DNA of 64,000 nucleotides from Gammaproteobacteria bacterium. GTDB taxonomy: Bacteria > Pseudomonadota > Gammaproteobacteria > Burkholderiales > Sulfuricellaceae. Positions 7,502 to 16,082 of the stretch are shown here, piece after piece (positions within the stretch are counted from its first letter, which is position 1; each line of letters begins with the position of its first letter). The stretch spans positions 1-64,000 of the forward strand of contig JAHJGO010000024.1 in assembly GCA_018824405.1 (NCBI GenBank). Direction: 5' to 3'. The notes under the pieces were generated by a model that was given only the letters and a program-made list of their open reading frames with translations, was not told where the DNA came from and made no database searches. A program made the translations under genes and the position numbers.

Positions 7502-9808
7502 TCACTTGGTTTTTGCCCACATCGCAGCGAACAATAATGACAAAACCGCGCCCAATGCCACCGTGATGCCGATCGCCTGCAATACCGGAGTGGCGGAGAA
7601 CGCCAGCACCCCGAAGGCGCTCACGGTGCTGGCGGCGCATACCAGCACGCCAAACAGGGTGCGGCGGCGTTCGGCTTCGTCCAGCGCGGGGCGGTTGAAA
7701 AACAGGCCGTAATTGAGCCCAATGCCCAGCACCAGCAGCAGGGAAACGACATGGAACAGCGATAGTTTGATGTCCATCCCGGCCAGCAGCGCTGCCGTGG
7801 CAAGCACTGCGGCGGCAACCGGCAGCAGCACGGCGAATATGGCGCGAATATTGCGCAGCCCGATGCCCAGCACCAGCAGGATGGCCGCCACCCCGAGCAG
7901 GGAGTAGCGCAGCGACTGGTCGCGGTATTGCATGATCATGCGGCTGGATTCGCCCTTGATGTCGAGCAGAAAGGCGTCACCGCCAAGTCTGGAGGCAAAA
8001 GCCTTGAGTGCCGCTTCGTTGCTCACGTTGCGCAGCGAAATCAGCGCCACCCAGCCATCGCCCTGCCGGACCATCAGGCCGCCAGCCAGTCCGCCCAGCG
8101 GCGTACCTTGCCAGTCCTTTATTTGAAGTGGCGGCAGGTGGCGCGACTGTTCCACCTGTCGCAGGAAAGGCTCGAAGATATCTGCCCTGAATGGGGTTGC
8201 TGCCACAGCCTGGTCGAGATTGCGGCGCAAGGTTTCCGGCTCTGGCAAAGCGGCCTGGCGCACTGCCTGGGTGCGTTCGCTGGGGATGATGCGCGCAGTC
8301 AGGTCGTATCCGGCCGTGATGCCTTGCTGCACCAGTTCCTGCAGTTGCGGCGCAATGGTCTCGCTGTGTTCCAGCGCGGCCTGCCGGGTATTCCCGGGAA
8401 CGGCGATCAGGTAGCGCACGTCGGGCGCGCCCATGGCTTCGCGCAGGCTGCGATCCAGTTCCAGCGCCGGTGAAGGAATCGGGCTGAGGCGGGAAAGCTC
8501 GTTCTCCCACAGGTCCTGGCGTTGTATTGCCAGATACGCGGCGGCGGCTGCGAGAGCCAGTAACGGCAGCCATTTCAGGCCGGATAGCATGGATGCCCCG
8601 CGCGCCAGCAAGGCCTGCGTTTGCACTCGATGGGCAATGGCGAAATGATCAGGCGCGATTTCCGGCAGCACGTAGCGCGTGACCAGCCCGGCTGCCAGTA
8701 CCCCGACAAGCGAGAACATGCCTAGTTGCGACAGGCCGCTGAAGCCGGAAAACAGCATGGTGAGGCTGCCGAAAACTGTGGTCAGCACGGCCAGTCTGAG
8801 AGTCGGCCAGATGCGTTCGAGCGTGTTGCGCAGGCTTTCTTCGGCGGCTCGCTGGGTGAACAGATAAGTGGGATAGTCCACCGCCTCGCCGATCAGGGTG
8901 GCGCCAAAGCCCAGCGTGATGCCATGCACATTGCCATAGCTCAGGCTGACGGCGGCGATGCCGACCAGTGCGCCGCTCGCCACCGGCAGGATGCCGAGCC
9001 CCAAGAGGCGCGGCGAGCCGTAGGCCAAGAGCAGGATCAGGGAGACCAGCAGCATGGCCACCAGGCTGAGGCGCCAGGCGTCATTGTGGATAAGGTTGCG
9101 CGACTGCACGGCGAAGACGCTGGGGCCGCTCATGAGCAGTCGCAGCTCCGGGCTGGAGCGGCTTTCATCGAAAGCACGACGGATGGCATCGCCCACCTGC
9201 TGCTGGGCGTCGATGTCGAAGGCGGGTGCGCGGGTTTCCGCCAGCAGCAGGGCGCGCCGGCCGTCATCGGAGAACCACACGTCGTGTTGCAGACTGGGGC
9301 CGCTGCTTGCGCCGCCCCAGTCTTCCAGCAGGTTCAGCATGGCGCCGGTCGGGTCACTGGGGAGCAGCTGCTTCACCATCGCGCCAGCCGGCGAGGCCAG
9401 CAGCTGGAGGCTGTCCTGCAGGCCCTGCTCCAGCCCCGCGGCGCTGAAGCGAGAAGTGTCGGTGGTGGGGCTGAGCAGGTAGCGGTATTGCATCAGGTGC
9501 TCGCGTTCCGCCGGGGTCAGGCCATGTTCGCCGTTGCGCACGTAGCTGAAATGGCCGCTCGCCTCTAGCGCGCGCGACAGTTTTTTGCTGCTTTCGGCCA
9601 GTTGCCCGGTGCTGCCGTTTTCCACAGCGAGCAGGACCAGGCGCGAGGCCACGCCGTCCTTCAGCTGATCGACCATCAGTTGCTGGGCGGGCGCGGCGCT
9701 GTCGGGCAGGAAGGCGGCCATGTCGGTGTTGAAGCGGGTTTGCGCCGTCACCCACCACAGGCAGCCCGCCAGTACGGCCAGCCAGAGCATGACGGGCCAG
9801 CGTTTCAC
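7502..9808 (-). CDS. MMPL/RND-family exporter of the aryl-polyene-like cluster
   Basis: This 768-residue inner-membrane protein has about 12 predicted transmembrane segments in two repeats, each opened by one helix and a large periplasmic loop. Segments such as LSLVAMLLVSLILLLAYG and FHVVSLLLVLGIGLNYGLFF mark the two membrane cores. The size and form match the predicted exporters of aryl polyene and similar outer-membrane lipid pathways. It overlaps the LolA-like gene by 4 nt, pairing an inner-membrane transporter with a periplasmic carrier. Substrate is inferred from context only. Confidence 0.85.
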   Translation of the reverse strand: MKRWPVMLWLAVLAGCLWWVTAQTRFNTDMAAFLPDSAAPAQQLMVDQLKDGVASRLVLLAVENGSTGQLAESSKKLSRALEASGHFSYVRNGEHGLTPAEREHLMQYRYLLSPTTDTSRFSAAGLEQGLQDSLQLLASPAGAMVKQLLPSDPTGAMLNLLEDWGGASSGPSLQHDVWFSDDGRRALLLAETRAPAFDIDAQQQVGDAIRRAFDESRSSPELRLLMSGPSVFAVQSRNLIHNDAWRLSLVAMLLVSLILLLAYGSPRLLGLGILPVASGALVGIAAVSLSYGNVHGITLGFGATLIGEAVDYPTYLFTQRAAEESLRNTLERIWPTLRLAVLTTVFGSLTMLFSGFSGLSQLGMFSLVGVLAAGLVTRYVLPEIAPDHFAIAHRVQTQALLARGASMLSGLKWLPLLALAAAAAYLAIQRQDLWENELSRLSPIPSPALELDRSLREAMGAPDVRYLIAVPGNTRQAALEHSETIAPQLQELVQQGITAGYDLTARIIPSERTQAVRQAALPEPETLRRNLDQAVAATPFRADIFEPFLRQVEQSRHLPPLQIKDWQGTPLGGLAGGLMVRQGDGWVALISLRNVSNEAALKAFASRLGGDAFLLDIKGESSRMIMQYRDQSLRYSLLGVAAILLVLGIGLRNIRAIFAVLLPVAAAVLATAALLAGMDIKLSLFHVVSLLLVLGIGLNYGLFFNRPALDEAERRRTLFGVLVCAASTVSAFGVLAFSATPVLQAIGITVALGAVLSLLFAAMWAKTK

Positions 9809-10386
9809 GGTACGTCCTCGTGCAGGGTCATGATGCTGCGGTCGCCGCCGGCTTCCTCGATTTCAATCGTGCTGATCCTGGCTTTGCTGCCGCTGATGCG
9901 GATGACGCGGATGAATTGCGCCATATCGATGTCGGAGGGCAGCAGAACCAGGGTCCACTGCTGTTCGGTGCCGTCGAGGCGGAGCTTGTAGAAACGTTCC
10001 AGCGTCTTGACATCGCCATTGAGCGTGGAGCGCATGCTTTCGATGAACCCCCGGATCGCGGGGTAATCGCGTAGCGCCAGAATATGTTTTTTCTGCGCTA
10101 CAGGTTTTTCCCAGGTCAGACGTTCGCCGTCCACGCTGAGGATTTCCTCAAATGGCGTCTGGACGTGTTTTTGCAGGAATGCAGGTTTCTTGTAGCGCAG
10201 CGTGCCAGTTAATTTAAGTGGTTCCTTGAGCAGGGCGGAGTGCTTTGTTTCGCTGTAGCGCACCTGGCCGGCGGGGCGTTCGGCGAGCATTTTCATCAGG
10301 GTGGGGGTGTCCCAGTCGGCCTGGACGGTACCCGCCCAGGCAAGCAGGATTGCCGTCATTGCAAGGAACCGCAGGCGACGCGGCAA
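9805..10386 (-). CDS. LolA-like periplasmic outer-membrane carrier protein
   Basis: The mature part (from ADWDTPTLMKMLAERPAG) has the LolA-like pattern found next to MMPL exporters in polyene clusters: YSETKHSALLKEPLKLTGTLRY, EEILSVDGERLTWEKP and FYKLRLDGTEQQWTLVLLPSD. It would ferry a lipid across the periplasm. The start is unusual: the first codons lie in a palindromic repeat (10353-10444). ATG at 10359 gives a short signal sequence without positive charges. TTG at 10386 (GGTGG 5 nt upstream) adds PRRLRFLA and makes a normal signal peptide, so I prefer it; GTG at 10395 is a third option. Confidence 0.7.
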   Translation of the reverse strand: MPRRLRFLAMTAILLAWAGTVQADWDTPTLMKMLAERPAGQVRYSETKHSALLKEPLKLTGTLRYKKPAFLQKHVQTPFEEILSVDGERLTWEKPVAQKKHILALRDYPAIRGFIESMRSTLNGDVKTLERFYKLRLDGTEQQWTLVLLPSDIDMAQFIRVIRISGSKARISTIEIEEAGGDRSIMTLHEDVP

Positions 10387-10444
10387 TCTTTCCACCCTTC
10401 GGGGCGCGAAGAACGAGATTGCTTCGCTGCACTCGCAATGACGG
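10353..10444. repeat. Palindromic repeat between acyltransferase and LolA-like genes
   Basis: The terminal arms CCGTCATTGC (10353-10362) and GCAATGACGG (10435-10444) are perfect inverted repeats, with further pairing inside (GGCAATCT / GAGATTGC). This is the dispersed element that translates as RHCE-SEAIS-type peptides in many bacterial genomes. It fills almost the whole gap between two operon genes and provides the start region of the downstream one. Confidence 0.75.
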
Positions 10445-10447
10445 AGG

Positions 10448-11341
10448 TTAGGTGCTTTGCCAGTAGTCATAGAAATTGAACCAGTTATAAGGTGCGATGC
10501 GGCAGTAATGTTCGAGGCGGGAAACATAGTGCTGCAAATGCGCCTGAATAATTTCACGCCGCTCAACGCGCGGTGCATCCAGGCTTTCCGCCAGCAGTTC
10601 GAAATGCACCTCGTAGCGGCGGCCGCCGCGGTACAGGCCGATGCCGAGCACGACCGGCGCGTGCATGATGCTGGCGAAACTGAGCGGGCCATCGGGAAGA
10701 TGGGCTTCAGCGCCGAAAAAATCGCAGGGCAGGGTCTTGTCTCCCGGTCGGGTGCGGTCGCCGAGAATGCCGACGATGCCGCCGGCATCGATGACTTCCT
10801 TGGCGCGCAGCAGGCCATCCGGCGAGCCCATGGAAATGATCGAGTCCGCCAGCGCCGGGTTGAGCGTATTCATGATGGCGTTCATTTTTTGGGCGTTATC
10901 GATGTGCATCAGGATGGCAAAGGGCACCTCGCCGAACTGCACCGCCAGCGAGCGCAGCACCTCGAAGCTGCCCAGGTGCGCGCCGAGCAGCACGCAGCCG
11001 CGCCCCTGCCGGAGCGTTTGCTGGATGGGTTCCAATCCATGCACCTCAATCTCGAAATAGTCCTGGCGGCCGGAGAGGAAATACAGCCGGTCTAGGATGG
11101 TCGCAGAAAAGCAGAAATAGTGGCGATACAGGTCCAGCCAGTGCGGCGTGCGTGCCAGGGCGCGGCGCAGGTAGAGGCGCGACGCATTGCGTGCACGGTG
11201 CGAGAAGAGCAGGAAATACAGGCTGATTGGCACCAGCAGCACGCGCCCCGCCGGACGGCCGAGCCTGAGGGTGATCCAGGTGATCAGATGCATCAGGAAG
11301 GGGCTGCCGCGCTCCTTCTGGCTTAGCCAGCTCTGGCTCAC
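10448..11341 (-). CDS. LpxL/HtrB-like lysophospholipid acyltransferase
   Basis: This 297-residue protein has one N-terminal hydrophobic segment and the acyltransferase block GCVLLGAHLGSFEVLRSL (HxxxxE/D catalytic motif), followed by GIVGILGDRTRPGD and CDFFGAEAHLPDGPLSFA. It resembles the lipid A biosynthesis acyltransferase superfamily that appears in aryl polyene clusters, where it would transfer the polyene acyl chain to a lipid or sugar acceptor at the inner membrane. It overlaps the dehydratase gene by 4 nt and is followed by the palindrome. Confidence 0.87.
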   Translation of the reverse strand: MSQSWLSQKERGSPFLMHLITWITLRLGRPAGRVLLVPISLYFLLFSHRARNASRLYLRRALARTPHWLDLYRHYFCFSATILDRLYFLSGRQDYFEIEVHGLEPIQQTLRQGRGCVLLGAHLGSFEVLRSLAVQFGEVPFAILMHIDNAQKMNAIMNTLNPALADSIISMGSPDGLLRAKEVIDAGGIVGILGDRTRPGDKTLPCDFFGAEAHLPDGPLSFASIMHAPVVLGIGLYRGGRRYEVHFELLAESLDAPRVERREIIQAHLQHYVSRLEHYCRIAPYNWFNFYDYWQST

Positions 11342-11649
11342 TGGGCTGCTCCTGCCGCTGTTTCGATCTGCAGCGTGCCCTGGGCGATGGTGCGGTCTTC
11401 TGTCTTGCAGACAAAGCGCACCCGGTTTTCGGCACTGAAATCCAGCTCGATACTGAAAGGCACGCCGGGCAGGAGCGGTGCCAGGAATTTAACGCTGGGA
11501 AAGCCGCTGCAGCGTGCGTTTTCTCCTGCTTCGCGTTTCACGGCAGCGCACACGTAATTCAGCAGCACTACGCCGGGCACGATGGGATTGCCGGGGAAAT
11601 GGCCGGGCAGGGCGGGGTGGTCCGGAGGAACAGTCTGCCAGTCGCTCAT
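11338..11649 (-). CDS. Small hotdog-fold dehydratase (ApeI/FabZ-like)
   Basis: This 103-residue protein has PPDHPALPGHFPGNPIVPGVVLLNYV, the FabA/FabZ-like signature with the catalytic-region histidine and the HFPGNPIVPG turn. It is short compared with FabZ (about 140 residues), as are the second dehydratases of aryl polyene clusters. It probably acts with the larger hotdog protein to make the conjugated double bonds. It overlaps both neighbours by 4 nt. Confidence 0.83.
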   Translation of the reverse strand: MSDWQTVPPDHPALPGHFPGNPIVPGVVLLNYVCAAVKREAGENARCSGFPSVKFLAPLLPGVPFSIELDFSAENRVRFVCKTEDRTIAQGTLQIETAAGAAQ

Positions 11650-12986
11650 GACGGGTGCTTTGTGTTGAGCCCGGCAAGCAGCTCGCGCAGCGCCTCGCGC
11701 GGCAGCTTGCCGGTGGCGTTGCGCGGCAGCTCATCCACCTTGTAGAGGGGGCGCGGCAGGAAGGCCGGGTCGATAGCCTGGCGCAGGGCCGCGATGATCT
11801 GCTGCTCGCTCAGCTCCGGCGCGACTACCAGGGCAGAGAGGCGCACGGCCTTGCCCGGCTCTTCATCCGGGGCGAAAAAGACTCCATCGCGCACGCCCGG
11901 TATGATGTTGAGCTGGAGGTTGAGGTCGCCCAGGGAAGCGCGCTTGCCGGCGATGTTCAGCATGTCGGCGGCTCGTCCCGCGAGACGGAAGTGGCTATTG
12001 TCAGTAGTGGCTTCAATCACGTCCTGCAGTTCAACGTGCGTTTGAATATGGCCGCCTTCCACTCTGGTCAGGCCGTTTTCTCCGTGGGAAAAATGGACGC
12101 CAGCCAGGGACTCCCAGTTTTCTCCATGAGAGGTGCGCCGGGTGGCGATGGTGCCGGTTTCCGTGCTGCCATAGATTTCCATCAGCGGGGCGTCAAAAGC
12201 TGCCTCGGCCTGCTGCGCCAGTTCAAGCGAGAGCGGGGCCGCGGCGGAAAGAATGAGCGCGAGCGGTGGAAACTCAAGCTGCTGTTCCAGGCAGATGCGC
12301 AAATGCAGCGGCGTGGTGACCAGCACGCGCGGCGCGGGGAGCGCCTCCAGCGCGAGGCGGATGTCGGCAGGAAAGAGCGGTTGTCCGGCATGGATCACGC
12401 CTCCGTTATGCAGCGGCAGCATCAGGGTGGATCCCAGGCCATACATGTGCTGCGGCGGGACGGTGCCGAGGAAGTGCAAGCCAGCTTGCAGCTCCAGGCG
12501 ACTGGCGGTCAGAGCGGCCTCGGTCGCCAGCGAGCCCCAGGATTTGGGGTGCGGCATGGGCTGCCCGGTACTGCCCGAGGTGAAGGCGATGGCGGCAATA
12601 TGCTCTGCGGCGATGGCCGGAATTTCGCCATGCGCAACCCCATTGGAGGCTAGCGCCGGGTAGGGCAGCATTTCCAGCCCTGCCACGTTCATGGGCTGGT
12701 CCGACACGGCGTAGGCATCGGGGTGCGCCGCATGCAATTGCGCCAGCGTCCGTTCGGCATGGTTGGGGGGCAGCAGGTTGGTCTGGCGGCGCAGCATGGC
12801 GGCGCAGAAGGTCACCAGAAAATGGTAGCGATCGGCGCACAGGTTGAAGATGAATCGCCGCTCCGGCAGGCGCTCTGCCATTTGCCCGACTGCATGCAGG
12901 AATTCATTCGGGCTGACCGGGCCAGAATGGCACCAGGCCACGGGCTGGCTGTTGTTGCGAGGAGCAAATAGCTGGATGGAGGGCAT
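11646..12986 (-). CDS. AMP-dependent acyl/aryl-CoA or acyl-ACP synthetase
   Basis: This 446-residue adenylate-forming enzyme has the P-loop-like motif AAIAFTSGSTGQPMPHPKSW, the adenine motif MEIYGSTETGTIA, and a C-terminal hinge and lysine region (LPRNATGKLPREALREL). It activates a carboxylic acid as the acyl-adenylate and transfers it to CoA or the carrier protein. In this setting it likely loads the starter unit on the ACP; aromatic specificity is inference. It is slightly shorter than typical ligases because the N-terminal subdomain is compact. Confidence 0.87.
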   Translation of the reverse strand: MPSIQLFAPRNNSQPVAWCHSGPVSPNEFLHAVGQMAERLPERRFIFNLCADRYHFLVTFCAAMLRRQTNLLPPNHAERTLAQLHAAHPDAYAVSDQPMNVAGLEMLPYPALASNGVAHGEIPAIAAEHIAAIAFTSGSTGQPMPHPKSWGSLATEAALTASRLELQAGLHFLGTVPPQHMYGLGSTLMLPLHNGGVIHAGQPLFPADIRLALEALPAPRVLVTTPLHLRICLEQQLEFPPLALILSAAAPLSLELAQQAEAAFDAPLMEIYGSTETGTIATRRTSHGENWESLAGVHFSHGENGLTRVEGGHIQTHVELQDVIEATTDNSHFRLAGRAADMLNIAGKRASLGDLNLQLNIIPGVRDGVFFAPDEEPGKAVRLSALVVAPELSEQQIIAALRQAIDPAFLPRPLYKVDELPRNATGKLPREALRELLAGLNTKHPS

Positions 12987-12987
12987 G

Positions 12988-13461
12988 TTATTTGGCCGGG
13001 AAGCCGTGCTGCAGCAGGAACAGCATCAGCGCCAGCGGATTGCGGTGGGCATACTGGTGGAAGCGCCATTTGCGGAACAGGTATTCCCCACACATGAGTA
13101 CAGCGGCTAGCACCGGCGGCAAGGCAGCCAGCAGCCAGGCCCCTGCTTGTGGCGCCAGCACGGCGCAGAGCAGCGCGCATCCCAGCATGTAGAGCGACCA
13201 GATGGCAGTCAGCCGGCGCGTGTAACGGAGCAGGTCGTCTGAAAGGCCGTCCGGCTGTTCGCAACGCGCAATGCGCGTAATCAGCGCTTCTCCATGAAAG
13301 AGACTGCGGCCGAATACGAAGGCCAGCAGCAGGCTGATGATGACCGGCGGAAATGCCACCAGCAGCGTGTGCCAGGCGGGCGGTGCCAGTTGCACGAGTC
13401 GGGTGTAGCCCCAGCCCAGCGCGACGATGAACAACAGGCGCAAAACGAGGCGGATATGCAA
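12988..13461 (-). CDS. COG4648-like inner-membrane protein of polyene clusters
   Basis: This 157-residue protein has about four to five hydrophobic helices (for example LLFIVALGWGYTRLVQL, VIISLLLAFVFGRSLF, LYMLGCALLCAVLAPQAGAWLLAALPPVLAAVLMCGEYL cut into two). It has no catalytic motif that I recognise. Its length and position between ACP and ligase match the predicted membrane protein of aryl polyene operons. FGRSL-x-G-E-x-L-I is a conserved-looking cytoplasmic loop. Function unknown. Confidence 0.8.
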   Translation of the reverse strand: MHIRLVLRLLFIVALGWGYTRLVQLAPPAWHTLLVAFPPVIISLLLAFVFGRSLFHGEALITRIARCEQPDGLSDDLLRYTRRLTAIWSLYMLGCALLCAVLAPQAGAWLLAALPPVLAAVLMCGEYLFRKWRFHQYAHRNPLALMLFLLQHGFPAK

Positions 13462-13469
13462 GTGAAAGC

Positions 13470-13739
13470 CTATTTCACACGGCTCTTCTCGATGTGCCGG
13501 GTCAGGCTCTGCAGGGACGAGAAAATGGAAGCATTGTCGGGGGCATCGGATTTGAGCTGGAATCCGTAGGCTTTCGAGATGGCGAGCGAAAGCTCCAGCA
13601 TGTCGATCGAATCCAGCCCGAGGCCTTCGTGATAGAGCGGCTCAGCCGGGTCGATTTCCTGCGGCGTGATTTCCAGATTGAGCGCCTGTACGATGAGGGC
13701 GGCGACTTCCAGTTCTAAAGGGGATTTGCTGTCGGTCAT
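13470..13739 (-). CDS. Acyl carrier protein
   Basis: This 89-residue protein carries the phosphopantetheine attachment motif GLGLDSIDMLEL with the modified Ser at residue 44, plus acidic helix II. It would carry the growing polyene chain. It is the first gene of the minus-strand operon. Typical aryl polyene clusters encode two ACPs; only this one is present here. The 221 bp upstream hold no gene, only a small GCCCC-TAAC-GGGGC hairpin near 13778-13791. Confidence 0.9.
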   Translation of the reverse strand: MTDSKSPLELEVAALIVQALNLEITPQEIDPAEPLYHEGLGLDSIDMLELSLAISKAYGFQLKSDAPDNASIFSSLQSLTRHIEKSRVK

Positions 13740-13960
13740 GGGACAAATTCGGCTGGTAAGGGTCGGGCGAAATTATAGCCCCTAACGGGGCAATGGTCAC
13801 GTTGCCTGATGCTCGGGTCGCAGCCACTCAGGCGGCGATGGACTTAGGGGTAATCAGAGTGTCGCGTCGAGCGAACCCGTAAGGTGTCTTTGGGGTTGCT
13901 CCGGGCAATATCGTCCACTTGCCAGCCACGGCTGATTATGACGGCATTCAGCTTAAGTTT

Positions 13961-14974
13961 TCAGGCTTGCAATGCACGGAAATTTGGCTGATTCCTGATT
14001 CCGCACAACAGCTCCGGATCGTAAATCTGGACACGGTTGCGACCGTTATGTTTGGCTTGATACAGAGCCTGATCCGCAGCCAGGATCAGCGTGCTGGCTT
14101 CACAGTTCAAGCCTGGTATGGCACTCGCTACACCCAGGCTGATGGTGATATGTGGCGCAACCTGTGATTGTTCGTGCTTGATGGACAGGCTTTCGATCCT
14201 GGCCCGCATTTTCTCGGCCAGCACGGCCGCGCCAGCCTTGTCGGTATCGACCAGCACCACCACAAATTCCTCGCCGCCATAGCGCGTCACCATGTCGCCC
14301 GGCCGCTTGAGGGTGGATTCCAGCGCGGCAGCGACCTGGATCAGGCTCTGATCGCCCATCTGGTGGCCGTAAGTGTCGTTGTAATGCTTGAAGTAGTCGA
14401 TGTCGAGCATGATCAGCGACAGCGGGGCAGAGGCGCGTACCGCACGCCGCAGTTCCCGTGCCAGATATTCATCCAGTTGCCGCCGGTTGGGGATGCTGGT
14501 CAGACTGTCGAGGTGCGAGCAGGCACGCAGTTCCATCGCCTGGTCGCGCAGCAGTCTTTCCCGCGCCACAGAAAGACTGACATCGGTAACCTGGATCAGG
14601 CAGTGGCGCGGCATGCCGTCGGGTGTCAGCGGCAGCACCTTGACTGCCTGGCGGATGCGCAGTTGCTGCGGTGTGGGGGATGGACCGGAAAAGAGAGGCA
14701 GCGGTGCCTTGTTCAGAGATTGGGACAGCAGTGAGGGATGCCCGCTGTGTAATGCGCCGCGCAAGGCCATGAGCAGACGGCTGCCCTGTAATTCCGGAAA
14801 CAGTTCGGTCAGGGTGCGCCCCATGACCTTCTGCGGGCTCAGGCCCGAGTGGTGGCTCATCCACTCGTTCCACAGCACGATGCGTTCCTCGTGATCGAGA
14901 ACAAGCAGGCCATTGCTGGCTGCATCAAATGCTGCTGCGCATAACGCCAACTGAGTAGAGTGTAGTCCGTGCAT
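13961..14974 (-). CDS. PAS-GGDEF diguanylate cyclase
   Basis: This 337-residue cytosolic protein has an N-terminal PAS-like domain (residues about 10-140, starting ALCAAAFDAASNGLLVLDHEERIVLWN split by a loop) and a GGDEF domain. The active site is GGEEF, preceded at the canonical distance by an inhibitory-site motif RPGD, so product inhibition by c-di-GMP is likely. MLDIDYFKHYNDTYGHQMGD supplies the first metal aspartate. It makes c-di-GMP from two GTP. It ends the CheY-like/CheC-like/cyclase gene trio and starts 4 bp after its neighbour. Confidence 0.92.
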   Translation of the reverse strand: MHGLHSTQLALCAAAFDAASNGLLVLDHEERIVLWNEWMSHHSGLSPQKVMGRTLTELFPELQGSRLLMALRGALHSGHPSLLSQSLNKAPLPLFSGPSPTPQQLRIRQAVKVLPLTPDGMPRHCLIQVTDVSLSVARERLLRDQAMELRACSHLDSLTSIPNRRQLDEYLARELRRAVRASAPLSLIMLDIDYFKHYNDTYGHQMGDQSLIQVAAALESTLKRPGDMVTRYGGEEFVVVLVDTDKAGAAVLAEKMRARIESLSIKHEQSQVAPHITISLGVASAIPGLNCEASTLILAADQALYQAKHNGRNRVQIYDPELLCGIRNQPNFRALQA

Positions 14975-14978
14975 GAGA

Positions 14979-15608
14979 TCAGCGCGCGATATTGCCCATG
15001 AACCGGTTGATGCTGTCCCTCAGACCCTGCACCGAGGAGACGTCGAGCAGAAAAGCCACATAACCATTGATCTGGTGGGTTTCCAGTTTGAAATCGACAT
15101 GTAGCAGCATCACCAGGTCATCGGCATTCTTGCGCTCCGCCTGAAGGATTTCGCTGCTGGTGCCAAAATGAAAAGCCGGCAGCGAGCTGGAAAATTCGGA
15201 ACCAAACACATTGGCTAGCGTACCGATCAGGGCATTGAGAATGATGTTGCCGATTTCCGTGAGCGCCTCCTGCTCCATGGCGGTCAGTTCCTCGATCGGC
15301 ATGTCGTCGCCGATCATCAGGCGCACGATTTCAAGGCTCTTGTTCTCGGGGAACATCAGGATGGCATCGGCCTCGAAGCTGCCCTGGAAGCGCTGGCTCA
15401 CACCGCAGATACGCTGCCCCGCGTCGTGGGTCAGTTCGAGAGCGGCAGCGGCGCGCGAGGTGAAGCTGATCGAGGGCACGGACAGCTCCACCCGGTCGTT
15501 GACCATCTGGCTCATGGCGGAGGCAGCCTGGCCGACTCCGATGTTGAACACCTCGGTCAGCGCGTCGCGCTCCATGTCATCGAGTTCAAGCATGTCAGGG
15601 CTGAGCAT
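14979..15608 (-). CDS. CheC/CheX-like CheY-P phosphatase
   Basis: This protein of about 209 residues has two CheC-family helices: ALTEVFNIGVGQAASAMSQM and QEALTEIGNIILNALIGTL. The second has the E-x2-N-x3-N arrangement that dephosphorylates CheY-type receivers; the first lacks the second Asn. It sits between a single-domain receiver and a diguanylate cyclase and overlaps the receiver's 3' end. I take ATG at 15608 as the start; ATG at 15593 (MLELDD) is also possible, since neither has a clear ribosome site. Confidence 0.83.
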   Translation of the reverse strand: MLSPDMLELDDMERDALTEVFNIGVGQAASAMSQMVNDRVELSVPSISFTSRAAAALELTHDAGQRICGVSQRFQGSFEADAILMFPENKSLEIVRLMIGDDMPIEELTAMEQEALTEIGNIILNALIGTLANVFGSEFSSSLPAFHFGTSSEILQAERKNADDLVMLLHVDFKLETHQINGYVAFLLDVSSVQGLRDSINRFMGNIAR

Positions 15609-15963
15609 AGAATGCCAGGGCCTGATCAATACAGGCAGCGGTAATCGGCTTCGTCACAAAGGCAAGGCCAAGTTGCTGCGCTTTCTGGCGCGAGCTTTCC
15701 TGAATGTTGGCAGTGAGCAGAACGATTTTTGTCGTGGGATAGGCCTGGCGGATCTGTTCCGAGGCGGCGACGCCATCCATGCCCGGCATGTTCATGTCCA
15801 TGGTGACATAATCCGGCATGTTTTCCCGCACCTGATTGATCGCCTCTTCACCGTTTCCAGCCTCGAAAATTTGCCACTCCGGTTGCCGTTCGAGTACCAG
15901 TGCGCGGATCATCATGCGCGAGACACGGCTGTCATCGACAATCAATAAGGTTTTTTTGTTCAT
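15595..15963 (-). CDS. Single-domain response regulator (CheY-like)
   Basis: This 122-residue receiver domain has the acid pair and phospho-site LIVDDSRVSRMM and YVTMDMNMPGMDG (Asp in MDM), Thr/Ala switch LLTANIQ and Lys in FVTKPI. It has no output domain, so it acts by protein contact, probably with the CheC-like protein. The start ATG at 15963 begins MNKKTLLIVDD; the frame is open upstream but without homology. A 119-bp gap separates it from panC. Confidence 0.92.
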   Translation of the reverse strand: MNKKTLLIVDDSRVSRMMIRALVLERQPEWQIFEAGNGEEAINQVRENMPDYVTMDMNMPGMDGVAASEQIRQAYPTTKIVLLTANIQESSRQKAQQLGLAFVTKPITAACIDQALAFYAQP

Positions 15964-16082
15964 TCTTTGTTCGGCTGAGTTCGATTCTGCGGCACCAATC
16001 ATACACCCGTTTTGCCTGTTATGAGTACTTTCCCTGATGCGGCTGTAGGGGTTTTGAGGAGGCTGTGAGTATTTTAGATCAC

